Assembly (NCBI RefSeq): GCF_024713945.1
Contig: NW_027461514.1
Coordinates: 1-64,000 of the forward strand
Reading direction: 5' to 3'
DNA: 64,000 nucleotides
Source: Dermatophagoides farinae
Taxonomy: Eukaryota; Arthropoda; Arachnida; Sarcoptiformes; Pyroglyphidae
The notes below the pieces were generated by a model, which saw only the letters and a program-made list of their open reading frames with translations, had not been told where the DNA came from and did not search any database. The position numbers were made by a program, and so were the translations under genes. Shown here piece by piece: positions 29,154 through 40,800 of the stretch (positions are counted from its first letter, which is position 1; each line of letters starts with the position of its first letter).

Positions 29154-29873
29154 TTAAATTTCAGATCTAAAGTTGTATTTATACAAACCTTGACGAAAAT
29201 AACCTTGCGGGGCGCAAAAAATAAATTTTTTGTTTGCGCATTCGTTGTCACCAGTATCGTTGTAGATAATTTTTTTTACGTCATTTATTAAGTTTTTCTT
29301 AATGTAATCTTCTGTGTTAACACTGATTGACGTGGTCAACTTGTCTAAAGTTAACGAATGCATAGGTAACTCGATAAATGCTGATTCAGTTGCTCGTGTC
29401 GCATACGTTGGCATTTTTTCTTCTGAAAGGAAACTCACTATATTTTTTGCATATTCTTTCTCTAAGGATTCAAGTATTCTAATGGAGGCATTCTTATCTT
29501 GGATAGTCAAAGGAGTCACAGAGTCTAGTGATAATTTACGTATTCTAACAATTTGATATAGCTGTAAAATTCTGATAACGCGCGACTCAATGAGAATATT
29601 GAAAGCGTGCTCAAAATGATTGGAAATTTTCAATACGTTTTTCTTAAACAAGTAAAGATTCTAAAACTTACTTTTTCCTCAATTTGCCGTTGAATGATTT
29701 TCCAGTTTAGTAAAAAAGAATCAATGTCGTTTTGGTTACACACATATCCACTCAGCCAAGAAGGCAGTAGCTCGACAAAAGCATTTTCTGTTAATACTTG
29801 CTAAAACGTAAATCGTGTGGCAACGTACCAATACCAAATTTCTAAGAATATTCCAGTGCCTTAAATCAACCAT
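29154..29873 (-). CDS. SLD5: GINS complex subunit SLD5, three exons
   Basis: Subunit of the GINS complex, part of the CMG replicative helicase. Exons 29829-29873, 29672-29800 and 29154-29642 are joined by introns of 28 bp (GTACGT...TTTAG) and 29 bp (GTAAGT...TTAAG), all in phase 0. The spliced protein has 220 residues, against 223 for human SLD5. The first exons give an ENAFVELLPSWL segment like the SLD5 N-terminal helix, and ESRVIRILQLYQIVRIRKLS matches the family's 'E-x-x-R-x-x-x-x-L-x-x-Y-L-R-x-R-L-x-K-I' helix. The C-terminal beta domain is more divergent. Assignment to SLD5 over PSF1 rests on that helix and on length. Divergent from the CDPK gene. Confidence 0.72.
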
Positions 29874-30123
29874 ACTATGTATAAAACTAATATTTTTATG
29901 TGCAATAATTGCCGAAGAAAAATTATAACATTGAAATGTTCTGAATATTTATTTAGCTCACTTTTATGATATGTAATTAATAATCTTGTTTGGTGCGACA
30001 AAGAAACATTACACACAATTATCGTACGCCTACCTAAAATATGTTTGTTCACCGTAATAAATAACTAGAACGAAGTAGATACATGTTAGTTCGATAAATT
30101 GAGAAGATAGTTAGCTTTTTTAA

Positions 30124-31773
30124 ATGGTATATCGTCTATGTAAAATTATTAACGGTTTTTGCAAAGCAAAATGTTATCGGGATAAAACGGCGAAATATAA
30201 CGCGAAATTATGGGAATCCTCAAATGGCGAAGAATTTAAAAAAATCTTTAGAGAGAACCAAACTGTCATGTATGGAGGCAGTGAAGCCTGTAATTCATTA
30301 ACATCACATCACGTTGAACATGATCCGTTGAATTCATCAACTTTTCACAATGATTATCCTCGCTGCATCAATACAATAAGAGTTTTTAAAAATAAAAATC
30401 AAGATATTTACTATAAGTACGATTTAAAAGAAAGCATAATTGGAACTGGTGCTAGCGGCGTCGTACGGTTGGCTGTTAACCGTTACACAGGTGAATACTT
30501 TGCAGTTAAAACACTTACTACGGATATCCATAACAACAAAAAAACTTCTATGGCTCGAAACGAAGTTTTGACTTACCTTAAGCTAGATCATCCATCAATT
30601 GCTCGGTTAATAGATGTATTTGAAGACGACGGCAACATTATTTTAATTATGGAACTTTCTTCTGGAAAAGAATTGTATGACCATTTAATTAGCAAGCAAC
30701 ATTTACAAGAAAGCGACGTTAAACAGCTTGCCGTCCAAATGCTCTCCACGATTGCCTACTGCCACAGTCAAAAAATTTGTCATAGAGATCTTAAACTGGA
30801 AAACTGGGTGTTTTCTGATTTAGGGAAAAAAATTCTAAAGTTAATAGATTTCGGTTTTGGTAGAGTCTTTTCCACAATAATTCCAATGACAGCCATGCAC
30901 GGAACTGTTTATTACGTTTCTCCTGAAGTTATCGATGGATGTTATCAACACAAATGCGATGTTTGGGCAATTGGGGTCATAATATATATGTTACTCAGTG
31001 GTATGCCACCCTTTAACGGAAATAAAGACAGTCAAATATTAGACGAAATAAAGAACAACTCATTCAATTTCAAAAACAAAGTTTGGAATGACGTGAGTGA
31101 TAAAGCCAAATCTTTTATCTCTTCTTTGCTTTGCAAAAACATCGCGTTACGTCCTGACGCTGAATACGCTTTGCATCACCCGTGGCTAAGAAATGTTTGC
31201 ATTAATCAAGACATTCTAGACACAAACATCACCATTAAGCATTACAAAATTCTTGGCGAATATTTAAACGCAATGAAGTATTTCGGTGCTAACTTCAATA
31301 TTTTCGAGCAGATAATTATGTATGCACTGACATTAGAATCATTGCCAACAAAATGGAGTCATTTTTTATTTAATGTGTTCGACATCAGCAAAACAGGTAA
31401 AATTACGAAAGAATTTTTTACAATCACGTTTCAAAAGTATGATATCAAAGATCGTTATGATAAAGAAAAGTATGACGAACTTTACGATCAGTTAAACGTG
31501 TTCAAAAGTCCTTGTCTAACGTACACAAACATTATTTCAGCGTCCTGTTTTTTCAAGCTTGTTAACAATCACGAAGAGCTTACAAGTATGATAAAACTTT
31601 TTTCTGACAACAATGAAACGATGACTTTGAATAATTTTAAAGACGTGTGTGGAATTTCGATTCAGTACATCAATTTTGATGAAGATGCTGAAAATTACTT
31701 TCCAATCGAGACAATAAAACTTGAACGAAATTTAATAGAAAAGTCACGAGTTATTGTCATTAAACACGACTAA
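30124..31773 (+). CDS. CDPK-like calcium-dependent protein kinase with degenerate EF-hands
   Basis: Serine/threonine kinase of the CDPK/CaMK group, central to apicomplexan calcium signalling. After a 100-residue N-terminal extension the kinase domain (about residues 100-358) shows GTGASGVV (glycine loop), FAVKTL (ATP-binding Lys, near 128), HRDLKLEN (catalytic loop, near 220), DFGFGR (in place of DFG-x) and GTVYYVSPEV. The C-terminal region should hold four EF-hands, but only one loop resembles a site (DISKTGKITKEF, with Phe instead of Glu at position 12) and a late one (FSDNNETMTLNNF) is degenerate, so calcium sensitivity is doubtful. There is no MG myristoylation start on this frame, although a short upstream exon cannot be excluded. 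Length is 549 residues. Confidence 0.85.
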   Translation: MVYRLCKIINGFCKAKCYRDKTAKYNAKLWESSNGEEFKKIFRENQTVMYGGSEACNSLTSHHVEHDPLNSSTFHNDYPRCINTIRVFKNKNQDIYYKYDLKESIIGTGASGVVRLAVNRYTGEYFAVKTLTTDIHNNKKTSMARNEVLTYLKLDHPSIARLIDVFEDDGNIILIMELSSGKELYDHLISKQHLQESDVKQLAVQMLSTIAYCHSQKICHRDLKLENWVFSDLGKKILKLIDFGFGRVFSTIIPMTAMHGTVYYVSPEVIDGCYQHKCDVWAIGVIIYMLLSGMPPFNGNKDSQILDEIKNNSFNFKNKVWNDVSDKAKSFISSLLCKNIALRPDAEYALHHPWLRNVCINQDILDTNITIKHYKILGEYLNAMKYFGANFNIFEQIIMYALTLESLPTKWSHFLFNVFDISKTGKITKEFFTITFQKYDIKDRYDKEKYDELYDQLNVFKSPCLTYTNIISASCFFKLVNNHEELTSMIKLFSDNNETMTLNNFKDVCGISIQYINFDEDAENYFPIETIKLERNLIEKSRVIVIKHD

Positions 31774-31845
31774 TTTATTTTTACATTAATAATTCGCACT
31801 AGATATTTTTTATATGTAAGATTTTCTGCATCAAATATATGTGTA

Positions 31846-32961
31846 ATGAAAATATTCAAAAAAATCACGTCTATAAAAGACAGTGTGACTTTAGAGATTG
31901 AATCTCAGTATGATTTATGGTATTTGAACAGGTTGCTGGAAATAAACGACGTAATACGGACTTCTACGACCCGGAAAGTTTTCAGTGCAGATGGCAAAAA
32001 TTCGCGAATTAAACACATAACAATTTCTCTTGAGATTAAAAAAAAAGATTACTGCGTCGATACTAGCGAAACTGGGGGTACTAACACGAAAATAGATTCC
32101 ATTCGCGTTAATGGAGTGTGCGTTGAAGAACACACGGATATAAGTTTAGGTCAATACCACGCCTTTGAACTCGGGACAGGTACAAGTCTAACCCTCACTA
32201 AGGCAAATTGGACAGCCAAGCACTACAAAATTTTAGAAGCGGCGAATAACTTAAAGCCTGATTTAAGCGTGCTACTATTCAATTCAACTTCTGCCTTGCT
32301 GTATGTCGTGTTTAAAGATTACATAGCGAATGTCGGCTGTTTATCTTTCAAATGTGAAGCAGCGAGTAGTTACAAACAACTATCGAAGAAAAGCAAGAAC
32401 AGCTTTTTAGCGCTGATGAAACTCGTCACGTCATCAATAGACCTGAACCAAATCAAGTGTTTAGTGACTGGCACTTCTCGTGCACTTTACTCAACACTTT
32501 TTATGTTTCTCCAGGAAGAAAACAATGACGCTCTAATCGACATAAAGCGCAACACAAGCAAAATCCAATTTTATGAATGTCTTTTGGTGAAGATGGCTTC
32601 AGCAAAAAAACTCTTGGTCGACAACAACTTTGTCTCGCTTGTCGATAAAAAAGTAGACTTGAAGCCGGTAAAATTGATGGTCGAGTTCAAAAAATTAGTA
32701 GCTACCAACAGCAACAAAATTGCATATGGTTTACCCACTGTCATGAAAGCGGCCGAGCTAGGCGCGATCAAAGAACTGATGGTATCTGAATCTATAGTTT
32801 TTTCAAACGAACCAAAAGTCAACAAGCAGTACGAAGAACTTTTGGCATTCTGCTCTCACATCGACGTGCAGGAAATATCTGTAGACTCTTTAATTCACGA
32901 AGACTTGGCAAATCTGTGCGGCATTTGTGCAATTCTGTGTTTTTCGGTCGAAATTGATTAA
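31846..32961 (+). CDS. PELO: Pelota/Dom34, mRNA surveillance factor
   Basis: eRF1-related factor that binds stalled ribosomes with Hbs1 in no-go and non-stop decay. The 371-residue protein has the pelota N-terminal Sm-like domain (LWYLNRLLEINDVIRTSTTRKV and, later, RVNGVCVE), the tryptophan-containing segment LTKANW, a central domain lacking the GGQ of eRF1, and the C-terminal domain with ELMVSESI (family: LLISDEL), CSHIDVQEIS and a final LCGICAILCF (family: L-T-G-V-A-A-I-L-R-F). Length is close to the family (385). It is intronless and on the same strand as the preceding CDPK gene. Confidence 0.9.
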   Translation: MKIFKKITSIKDSVTLEIESQYDLWYLNRLLEINDVIRTSTTRKVFSADGKNSRIKHITISLEIKKKDYCVDTSETGGTNTKIDSIRVNGVCVEEHTDISLGQYHAFELGTGTSLTLTKANWTAKHYKILEAANNLKPDLSVLLFNSTSALLYVVFKDYIANVGCLSFKCEAASSYKQLSKKSKNSFLALMKLVTSSIDLNQIKCLVTGTSRALYSTLFMFLQEENNDALIDIKRNTSKIQFYECLLVKMASAKKLLVDNNFVSLVDKKVDLKPVKLMVEFKKLVATNSNKIAYGLPTVMKAAELGAIKELMVSESIVFSNEPKVNKQYEELLAFCSHIDVQEISVDSLIHEDLANLCGICAILCFSVEID

Positions 32962-33144
32962 AAAATACTAAATAAAGAGTTCTGCAAAAATATTGGGAGT
33001 TAAAAATCCAAAGTTAATAATTGCGAATTAATTATTACTTGTCGCTAGACGTTCTTAAATTCCGGAAGAAACGTTTAGTTTAACTATGTGTTACCATTTA
33101 GTTAAATAAAGAAGCAATCACGATTTACCCATTTCATTTTAACA

Positions 33145-34809
33145 ATGGCCAATTGGACTAATAAGATAAAATCTAAGCTTACGTCGATCGCCACAAATAT
33201 ACCAAACTTAATTAACAATTTAGCGAGCGATTCCAAAAAAGATGAAGAATCCACTTTAGCGGAGGCAATCAGCCTGTTAAACTCAAATTCTAATTCTGAC
33301 AAAAAAAAGGCTTTAAAACGCCTGATCCAATGCATTTTGGAAAACAAAGACGTTTCCTCAGCGTTCACGAGTGTTCTAAACTGCAGCATGACAAAATCGA
33401 TTGAAATAAAGCAGTTGATAAACATGTATTTCATCTTTATTTCGCAAAAGTGCGCAGACAAGTTGATTCTTTCAGTCAACCGATTGTTGGTGGACTGCAA
33501 AAACGTTAATCCGATAATCCGCGGACAAGCCATCCGTAGTTTGGGAAACTTGCTAACAGAAAATTCGCTGGAATGCACGTTGAACACGGTGATGGAGTTG
33601 ATCAAAGATAACGATGCGTACGTCCGCAATTGTGCAATAATGTGTTTGCCAAAAATATATCGTTTTGATCCGTCGATAATTGAACTAGACACTACTCGTG
33701 CCACTTTAGAAGAACTACTATACAAAGAGTACAATCAAATAGTTATAGCGGCTACACTAACTACGCTTGACTTTATTTATGGCGACAATTTTGTCATTGA
33801 CCACAAACTAATGCTTCACTTGATTCTATTTATGTCTACATGCACTGAGTACGGCCAAGCTTACATCCACAACATTGTCATGAAACGGTATCCGTTCTCG
33901 TCCCAGAGTGAGTGCAACGAGCTTGTTAACAAACTGAAGCACAGATTGACTCATTCTAGCTTTGTCGTCGTGTCAACTTTAACAGATTTTTTATTTAAGC
34001 TCCTTGATAATCTAAAAAATCAAGAAGAATTTGTCAAGACGATCATAACGGAAAACATTCTTCCGGCGAATCTTTCGTTCTTAAACACTCTTAACCCTGA
34101 ACAATTATACATTGTGCTGAACAAGCTTGTTACTTACTACGAAAAATACCCAAAATACACGCTTTCGGTTTTTCTCGATCAGATTCATAGTTTTTTTGTG
34201 AGAGACAGCGACCTTTTCTACATCAAGCGATACAAATTATTTTTTTTGAAAGAGTTTTTTAAGGAGACCATTATTACTTCTAATTGTCCGGAGACTCAAA
34301 GAGCACTGGTTTCTGAGTTCAATTTATATCTGACAACTTCTGACATGCTTTTTTTTGAGCTCGTTTGCGTCGCTCTTAGCCAATTAATACTCGAATTACA
34401 CGCATACAAACGCGAAAATTTTATCCTCCCCATGATTGAAACAGTATTGAGAAACGAAAACAACCTAGTGGCGAAAACCGAACGAGTTCTCAACAATCTT
34501 GCTGAACTATACTTTAGCAAAATCGCCATACCAAATATTGACAATATATTATGCGATAATATAAATCCGACTCAGATGAAGTTGTCTAGTAACGTCTTAT
34601 TATTACTTTCTGAAAGAAAATTGTTTGACTTATTATATGAATATTTATCGAGCCTCAACGTTGTGGAAAAAAGATATCTCAATTCTTTAATGTTCATTTA
34701 TAAAGAGACTAAACACGAAAATTTGCTTGCATTGTTATGTGATAAGCTCGAGCTCGACGATGATAGTTCCCAGAATTTGATTTTGAACACGCTCGCAGCT
34801 GTTGATTAA
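33145..34809 (+). CDS. Beta-adaptin trunk-like subunit of an AP clathrin-adaptor complex
   Basis: Large beta-type subunit of an adaptor protein complex in vesicle traffic. The N terminus fits the adaptin_N superhelix: DKKKALKRLIQCILENKDVSSAF (about residues 50-72), IEIKQLINMYFIFISQ, VNRLLVDCKNVNPIIRGQAIRSLGNL, and VRNCAIMCLPKIYR. It is 554 residues long and stops within the trunk, so there is no hinge or ear domain with clathrin boxes. Whether it belongs to AP-1/2, AP-3 or AP-4 cannot be told by eye; a beta subunit without an ear would have reduced clathrin binding. Convergent with the giant gene, 37 bp apart. Confidence 0.78.
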   Translation: MANWTNKIKSKLTSIATNIPNLINNLASDSKKDEESTLAEAISLLNSNSNSDKKKALKRLIQCILENKDVSSAFTSVLNCSMTKSIEIKQLINMYFIFISQKCADKLILSVNRLLVDCKNVNPIIRGQAIRSLGNLLTENSLECTLNTVMELIKDNDAYVRNCAIMCLPKIYRFDPSIIELDTTRATLEELLYKEYNQIVIAATLTTLDFIYGDNFVIDHKLMLHLILFMSTCTEYGQAYIHNIVMKRYPFSSQSECNELVNKLKHRLTHSSFVVVSTLTDFLFKLLDNLKNQEEFVKTIITENILPANLSFLNTLNPEQLYIVLNKLVTYYEKYPKYTLSVFLDQIHSFFVRDSDLFYIKRYKLFFLKEFFKETIITSNCPETQRALVSEFNLYLTTSDMLFFELVCVALSQLILELHAYKRENFILPMIETVLRNENNLVAKTERVLNNLAELYFSKIAIPNIDNILCDNINPTQMKLSSNVLLLLSERKLFDLLYEYLSSLNVVEKRYLNSLMFIYKETKHENLLALLCDKLELDDDSSQNLILNTLAAVD

Positions 34810-34846
34810 TTATAAAATTTTACACCATTGTTAATTATAAAAATTT

Positions 34847-37800
34847 TTACCTTTTATCTATATTACATTGCTCGCGCAAAACTTTATCTATTGGAAACAA
34901 GCTTAGCAAGTCAACTTGGTCTTTTTTTGAAAAATTTTTAAACAGGTAACATTTGCTGTATATGTACTTTTCTGTTTCACTGAGCATAACGGTGAGAATG
35001 AAAATTGTTGTAGAACACAGTAAATTAAACTTGACAAAGCTTGATGGCGTGAACGTTATTTTAAAACCAAATATTGCCATGTAGTTTAGCACATTAAACA
35101 GACTCAGCAAAAGTATGACGATCGTATGACTCCCAAGAAGAAAGTTTGCGGATTTTTTTTTTTTCACACAGCTATGTGTAAACTTAGTCAGTAACCGTAA
35201 AGTAGCAAATGTTAAAACAGCACTGGTGATGGAGACTCCTAGCAAAAAAGGAAAATAGTAAAACGATAGCATTGAGTTCAACACCCAGTTCAAATCAATG
35301 CTGTTCTGAAAGAATATCATACTCATTGTAATTACCAAAGTCCCCCAAACATTTGACACGAGATAAAACGAGAATATTGATAGCAACGATACGTTAAAAT
35401 AATAATTAATTGGAAAACGTGCTACAAGCGCTTGGTTTGTAATGGAAGTTGATAAAAACCAAATTTTCCCAATGTCGTCTTTGTTCAGCGTTCTTAACAA
35501 ATATATTAAAATATAGTAAGAATTGTTTTTGAAGCAGTTATTAAATTGACTGATTTGTTGATTTATGGTATCTTCATTAAAGTTGAAATCATTGTCTAGC
35601 TCGGGTTTATCATTCGCAAAACAATCCGTCTTTGCAAAGACTTTTTTTTTCATCAGATCATTACAAACAGAGCTTGCGTGTGGATTATCAGTAGAAGATA
35701 AATATTTATTCTGCAATGAGCCTATGCTTGATCCACTGGCTAAAACATCGACAACGTTATTTTTGACAACGATTAGTGCGTAATTTGTTATAAATCTTTG
35801 CCAGTTTTCTTTTTTATTTTCGCGCGTAGGTAATAAAATAACAACTCGGTCCTCCGTGAAAAACTGGTCGAACGAATATTGTTGTTTCGTGAACGTGAGC
35901 TCTTTTGTGGATAATATGAGAACTATGTGAGGAGTAAACAACAAAGTTTTTCGAGCCTGATCTTGGTTTTTAGCAACTGTAGATCTGTAATTAAATATGT
36001 AATCGCTTAAACAAATATCTTCAGTAGTAATAGGTTCTTTTGGAACTGAGTCTTCAATGCAAAACTCATTCGAAATTCGTAGAAATGAATCATTTTTCTC
36101 GTATACATCAAACGGTTCTAAATTGAAATTTACTGAAAAGCAATCTTTGTTTAACTCATACTCAGTTTTTGAGTTTTTTTGATTAATGAGCCAGTATTTA
36201 TTTAGTTGAATCTTTAGTAACACAGTAGTTAGTAAATTGTCTGTGCCCAAATACAAAACTTCGTTATTCGTTAAATAGACGCAGAAATAAGGTATCAACG
36301 CTAATTTAACAGAACTAAGGTACATATCATCGTCTGCATGATAGTTGCGTTTAATTACATTGAATTCTATTGCTGAAACACGAATTATTGACTTAGTATC
36401 AAGAGATAGACAGTATTGCAGAAAAGCATTTTTCTTGTTTAAATGTTCAGAAAAGTATATTAATAAATAAATATCGTTTGTTTGAGAATTGCAAACAACA
36501 GAGATTTCCCCATTAAAACCGTTAATGAAACAACTAATTGAATGACAAACTTTTGGAACAAGCGATAAAGTTTTATTTTTCAAAGTCTGAATTGGATAGT
36601 TCATCACACAGTTTGTTGGATACAAAGACGCGAAACTTTCGCTGTTTACGCCACTATGGGAACTACAAAGCAAATTTTTGTTGTTGGATTTGCAAGCTAA
36701 ACGTTTAGCAATCATTTTCTGAAGCCTAGAAAGCCATTTATAAACAGTCTTAGTAGAACTTAAGTCGATAAAGCTTCTGCACACAGACGGGTTAAAACAA
36801 GATATGGTCGACGGAATGTAAAAAAACAAATTTTGCTTCAACTCAATCATACCAGTCGAAGCAAGTGACAACTTTGCCTCAAGCAGATTAAAAAAATAAT
36901 TTTTTCGTCTTTGGTTCTTTAAATAAACTAATATTATACTTGAATATAAAGACAGGGACAAATAGCAAGGAAGTGAAATGTTGTTGCAATACAGTGTTCC
37001 GGGTAAAAATCCGATTTTCAAGTAGTTAAAATCGGAAAATCGCTCGTTCATAAGCAAATACTTGTGTATTAAAATCCTCCGTACAAATGCAAAATGAGAG
37101 TTAATGACGAATCTCAGCCCATGATCAATTTTTACCTGAACTTTAACGTTTTTATTAAAGGAAGCTGAATTCACGAGGCAGAACAAACCTTGATCCTCAT
37201 CCCCATTAATTTTTTTAATGCTTGCCAGCTGGTTGTGATCATTTTCTAGCCGTCTAGAAAAGAAATAATTAAATAACTTGAAGATCAGTTTTTTTTCGTG
37301 TTGATGTTTAGAAGGAAGTAATAAAGAATAAAGTTCCAAATAATCGATGAGTTTTATATTCAATAGATATATGTTTGATTTTGAAATAACCAAATTTTCA
37401 ATTTTATGCTTTACTACAAGAGCTGACAAGTCTAATTTATAATTAGTAACGTTTCTAGTTAATGCCAAATGTATATTGTAAGAATTGATGATTGCGTTCG
37501 TATTTAAGTTTTTTTCATCGGTGTTTTTAGATAAGTAGAACAAAGACTTAATAAATGATTGGCCGGTTTCAGTTTTTTGCATTAACTTTCCCAATAAGTC
37601 GGTAACCTTGCTAATTCGAGATTTTTTATCTGATGAATCGTGATAGCTAGGTGGGGTATCATACATAAAACCTGAGAACAACTTTTTAAAACTTGGAGTT
37701 ATCGTTTTATTTTCACGGTAAAGTGACATGACTAAGTAGTACATGAAACATAGCAACGAAACAGTATAGAGCGAAATTATAAAAACCTGATTTTTTTTGA

Positions 37801-40800
37801 TTAGATTTTCGTTTAACGACTGGTACCACTTAGCAAAATCTACTGCGACATATAAGTTCAGAGTCTCTGATTTGTCAACGACATTAGATTCACAAATCAA
37901 TTTATCTTCAAAAATTTCTATATGGCAAGACACAGGAACATACTCATCAAAACTCTTCCTAAGCACAACTAAATTGTTTACTAAAGTATAATTCTTCGAA
38001 AGTAATCGTCTTAAAATGCGACTAAGTTCAGGTGATACGCTTTTTTCAAAATAAATTAAACTGTGCAATTCAGGTTTAATAACGGTAAAAACAACAGGCA
38101 GCAAATAATTTCTATCTATGTGTGATTCAGCAACTTCTGTATTTGTAGAACTAAGTACTTTGAAATCGTCTTCTAATTTAGAAATGATATTTTCAAATGT
38201 TTCGTTATTAGCTATAATGGCCTCGATAAAGAATATATCTGTTAACCGACTAACAACTGTGTATTCCATAGTCTCTTTTGCGTTGAAAATTTGCTTTATA
38301 TTTTCAATCGATTCATTGATATAGGTTTCAATTTTTTTGTTAAGTAATTTATGTTCTAACCGTATTATCAAGTTATCAGCGTAACTCAAACGTTTTGATT
38401 TTTTGAAAACGTTCAAGTAAATTAAAGACAACCAAGAAAATAATTCGTTGTACGAAATATTAGACTCAGAAGATATTTTCTTTGAATCAAGATCTAATAA
38501 TTCCATCTCGGTATAATTAAAGAGCACGTTTTTAAGGACAGAAATGCTGTCAAACATTTCTTTATGATTAAAGTTATCAAGTCTGGAAAGTTTGGATTCT
38601 AAGTATCTAATAAAGAGACTGTCGTTGATTTTATTGTAATCAACGTTTAGTAAATTTGAAGAATTATCAGAGTGCTTGAAGTACCAAAGTTTTTCAAAAT
38701 CAGATCCTAACTTTGTTTTTATTGATTCTTGATTCATACTACTGTATTGGCATTTGTAATTAACGCAAATTTCAGTTTGATTAACTAAGGTATTATGAAA
38801 GTAATAATCGATAAAACTAGTTGAACCATAGTTAGTTTCTTTAATTTGCTTGTCCAAAATATTGAAAACATAATCGTCCGTGTAAGCCAATGACACCATT
38901 GGATTTGTAATTATAAAAGAATCAGTAGCTTGCTTTTCTACAACTGATTTATTCGGATCAGTTGCCACTATACTCAAAAAGTCATCATAATAAACTCTAT
39001 TCAAATTATTAGTATTATTAACAAAATCATTGTCGTGTAAATTTATCTCATCTGCTAAGCACTTAACGAACCATAACAACTTGGTATCTCTCTCGCTGTT
39101 GAAATTGCCTTGCAAATCAGAAATCAATAAATTCTTGAGAGTAACAGTAATATCGTTTTGGGGCAAAAGTAGAACTTCCGAAATAACTTCATTTTCACAT
39201 TGCTGATCTAATATTTCAACTTCTTCTACCGTTTCCCATTCTGTGTCAAACACATTATTCCGCTTTAAAGCTTGCTTTGTAATTACATTGGCTACTTTAT
39301 CAAGTTCGTATATACTCATGTTATAAGTGTCTTCAGATGTGGCAATAATTTTTTTTACATTGGTAAACACAAACGGAAATTTTAAATTTCCAAAACTTTT
39401 CTCCGGAAATATGATTGAATTATGAAGTTTAGTATTTTCATCTAAGCTTTCAGTCCATATTATCGATTTGTAAAATAAGTTTCCTTTAAGGTTTTCGACT
39501 TCGGTGGTTCTTCTTTTCAATGAACAACAACTGTGTAAAATCCCATCTAAAAACAGACAAGCTGAATTTATGTTTAGAGGCGGCAATAATACATAATGAA
39601 AATCATTACATTCAGAATAATAACTTTGAATAATAGATTTTACTGGTTTCAAAGAAGAAACAAGTGCTTTCTTTTCTTTTAAAAACGTTAATTTATCGAA
39701 CTCGTAATGAATTATTGAATAATGTTTTTTCATATTATCCAAGATATCAATTTCTAAAAGTAATTTGTGATATAAACGATTTTCAAAAGTAAGATTTTTT
39801 TCAAATTCATCTGAAGATGTTTGAAGTTTATTTTCGACGTGTATTTTTAAATTTATTCCATCAGCTAAAACGATTTGATTAAATGTAGGTATATATTCCA
39901 AAGGTACAGCGACTTTAATTATAATGATATTATCGATTAAAGTACAAACTGAATATTTGAGTAATTTTGGAGATGTTATAATGGACTGACAATTGAATCG
40001 TAATGTTTTAAATTTTACGGACGAGAATAAAACCAAAATATTGTCAAACCATTTCGCTGAAACGATTTTTTTCACTAATAGATCGCTAGCAAAATCAGAA
40101 AAATCGACATATATGATTTTATTTTCAAACGATGATAATTCAGCTGGATGTGTAGTGTTCGTCAAGCTTTGTAAATCATCATAAGAAGCTATTTCCTTAG
40201 AAATTAATCTTTCAACTAAAGAGTGAGAATTATCTAAGTATTTTCCAAAAATGTTTAGTAAAAGAATTTTGAAATTAGTTTTCACAAAAATAGTTTCATC
40301 GGAAGTCCTTGCTACATTGAGTATGTCTTTTATAACTTCGTGACTATTTTCACTTGGTAGCCATAAAAATGGCTTTAATTTTCGATTTTCTAATGGTTTC
40401 AAAAAAAGTCTTGTTTTCACTCTGGCATTGTCCTTGTAAACTGCACAATCTATTTTATTTTTATTGTTTACTGTATTATCATCAGACGAAACTGATGTGG
40501 TATTTGTATCGTTTTGTGTATTTTTTTTTGTGAAAAAAGAATTGTTTGACTTAAAAGACTCTGCACATATTTTACAACACGAAAGTTTTGTGTAATTATA
40601 AAACTGACGTAATGAACCACTTGATAAATTTTGCAATAAATGAACAGTCTCTGGTTCATAACCAAAGCCATTAATCGATGTATCTAAACCTTGAAAGTAA
40701 AATGAATTTTTATAACATTGATACTTGCTTAAGCAATCTTCAAATATCGATTTTAAAGCTTCTTTTTTATTTATTTTGATATTGCAACTCTCCAGATATT

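Noticed and set aside
29861-30052. 63-residue minus-strand frame upstream of SLD5
   Set aside because: It overlaps the SLD5 start and has no family-like features; the region is better explained as the divergent promoter between SLD5 and CDPK.
30124-30170. Intron directly after the CDPK ATG (GTATAT at 30127)
   Set aside because: No good acceptor follows at the usual 26-34 bp distance, and the frame is open, so the simple start is kept.
33102-33734. 210-residue minus-strand frame opposite the beta-adaptin gene
   Set aside because: The plus strand encodes the conserved adaptin helices over the same bases; the antisense frame shows no family features.
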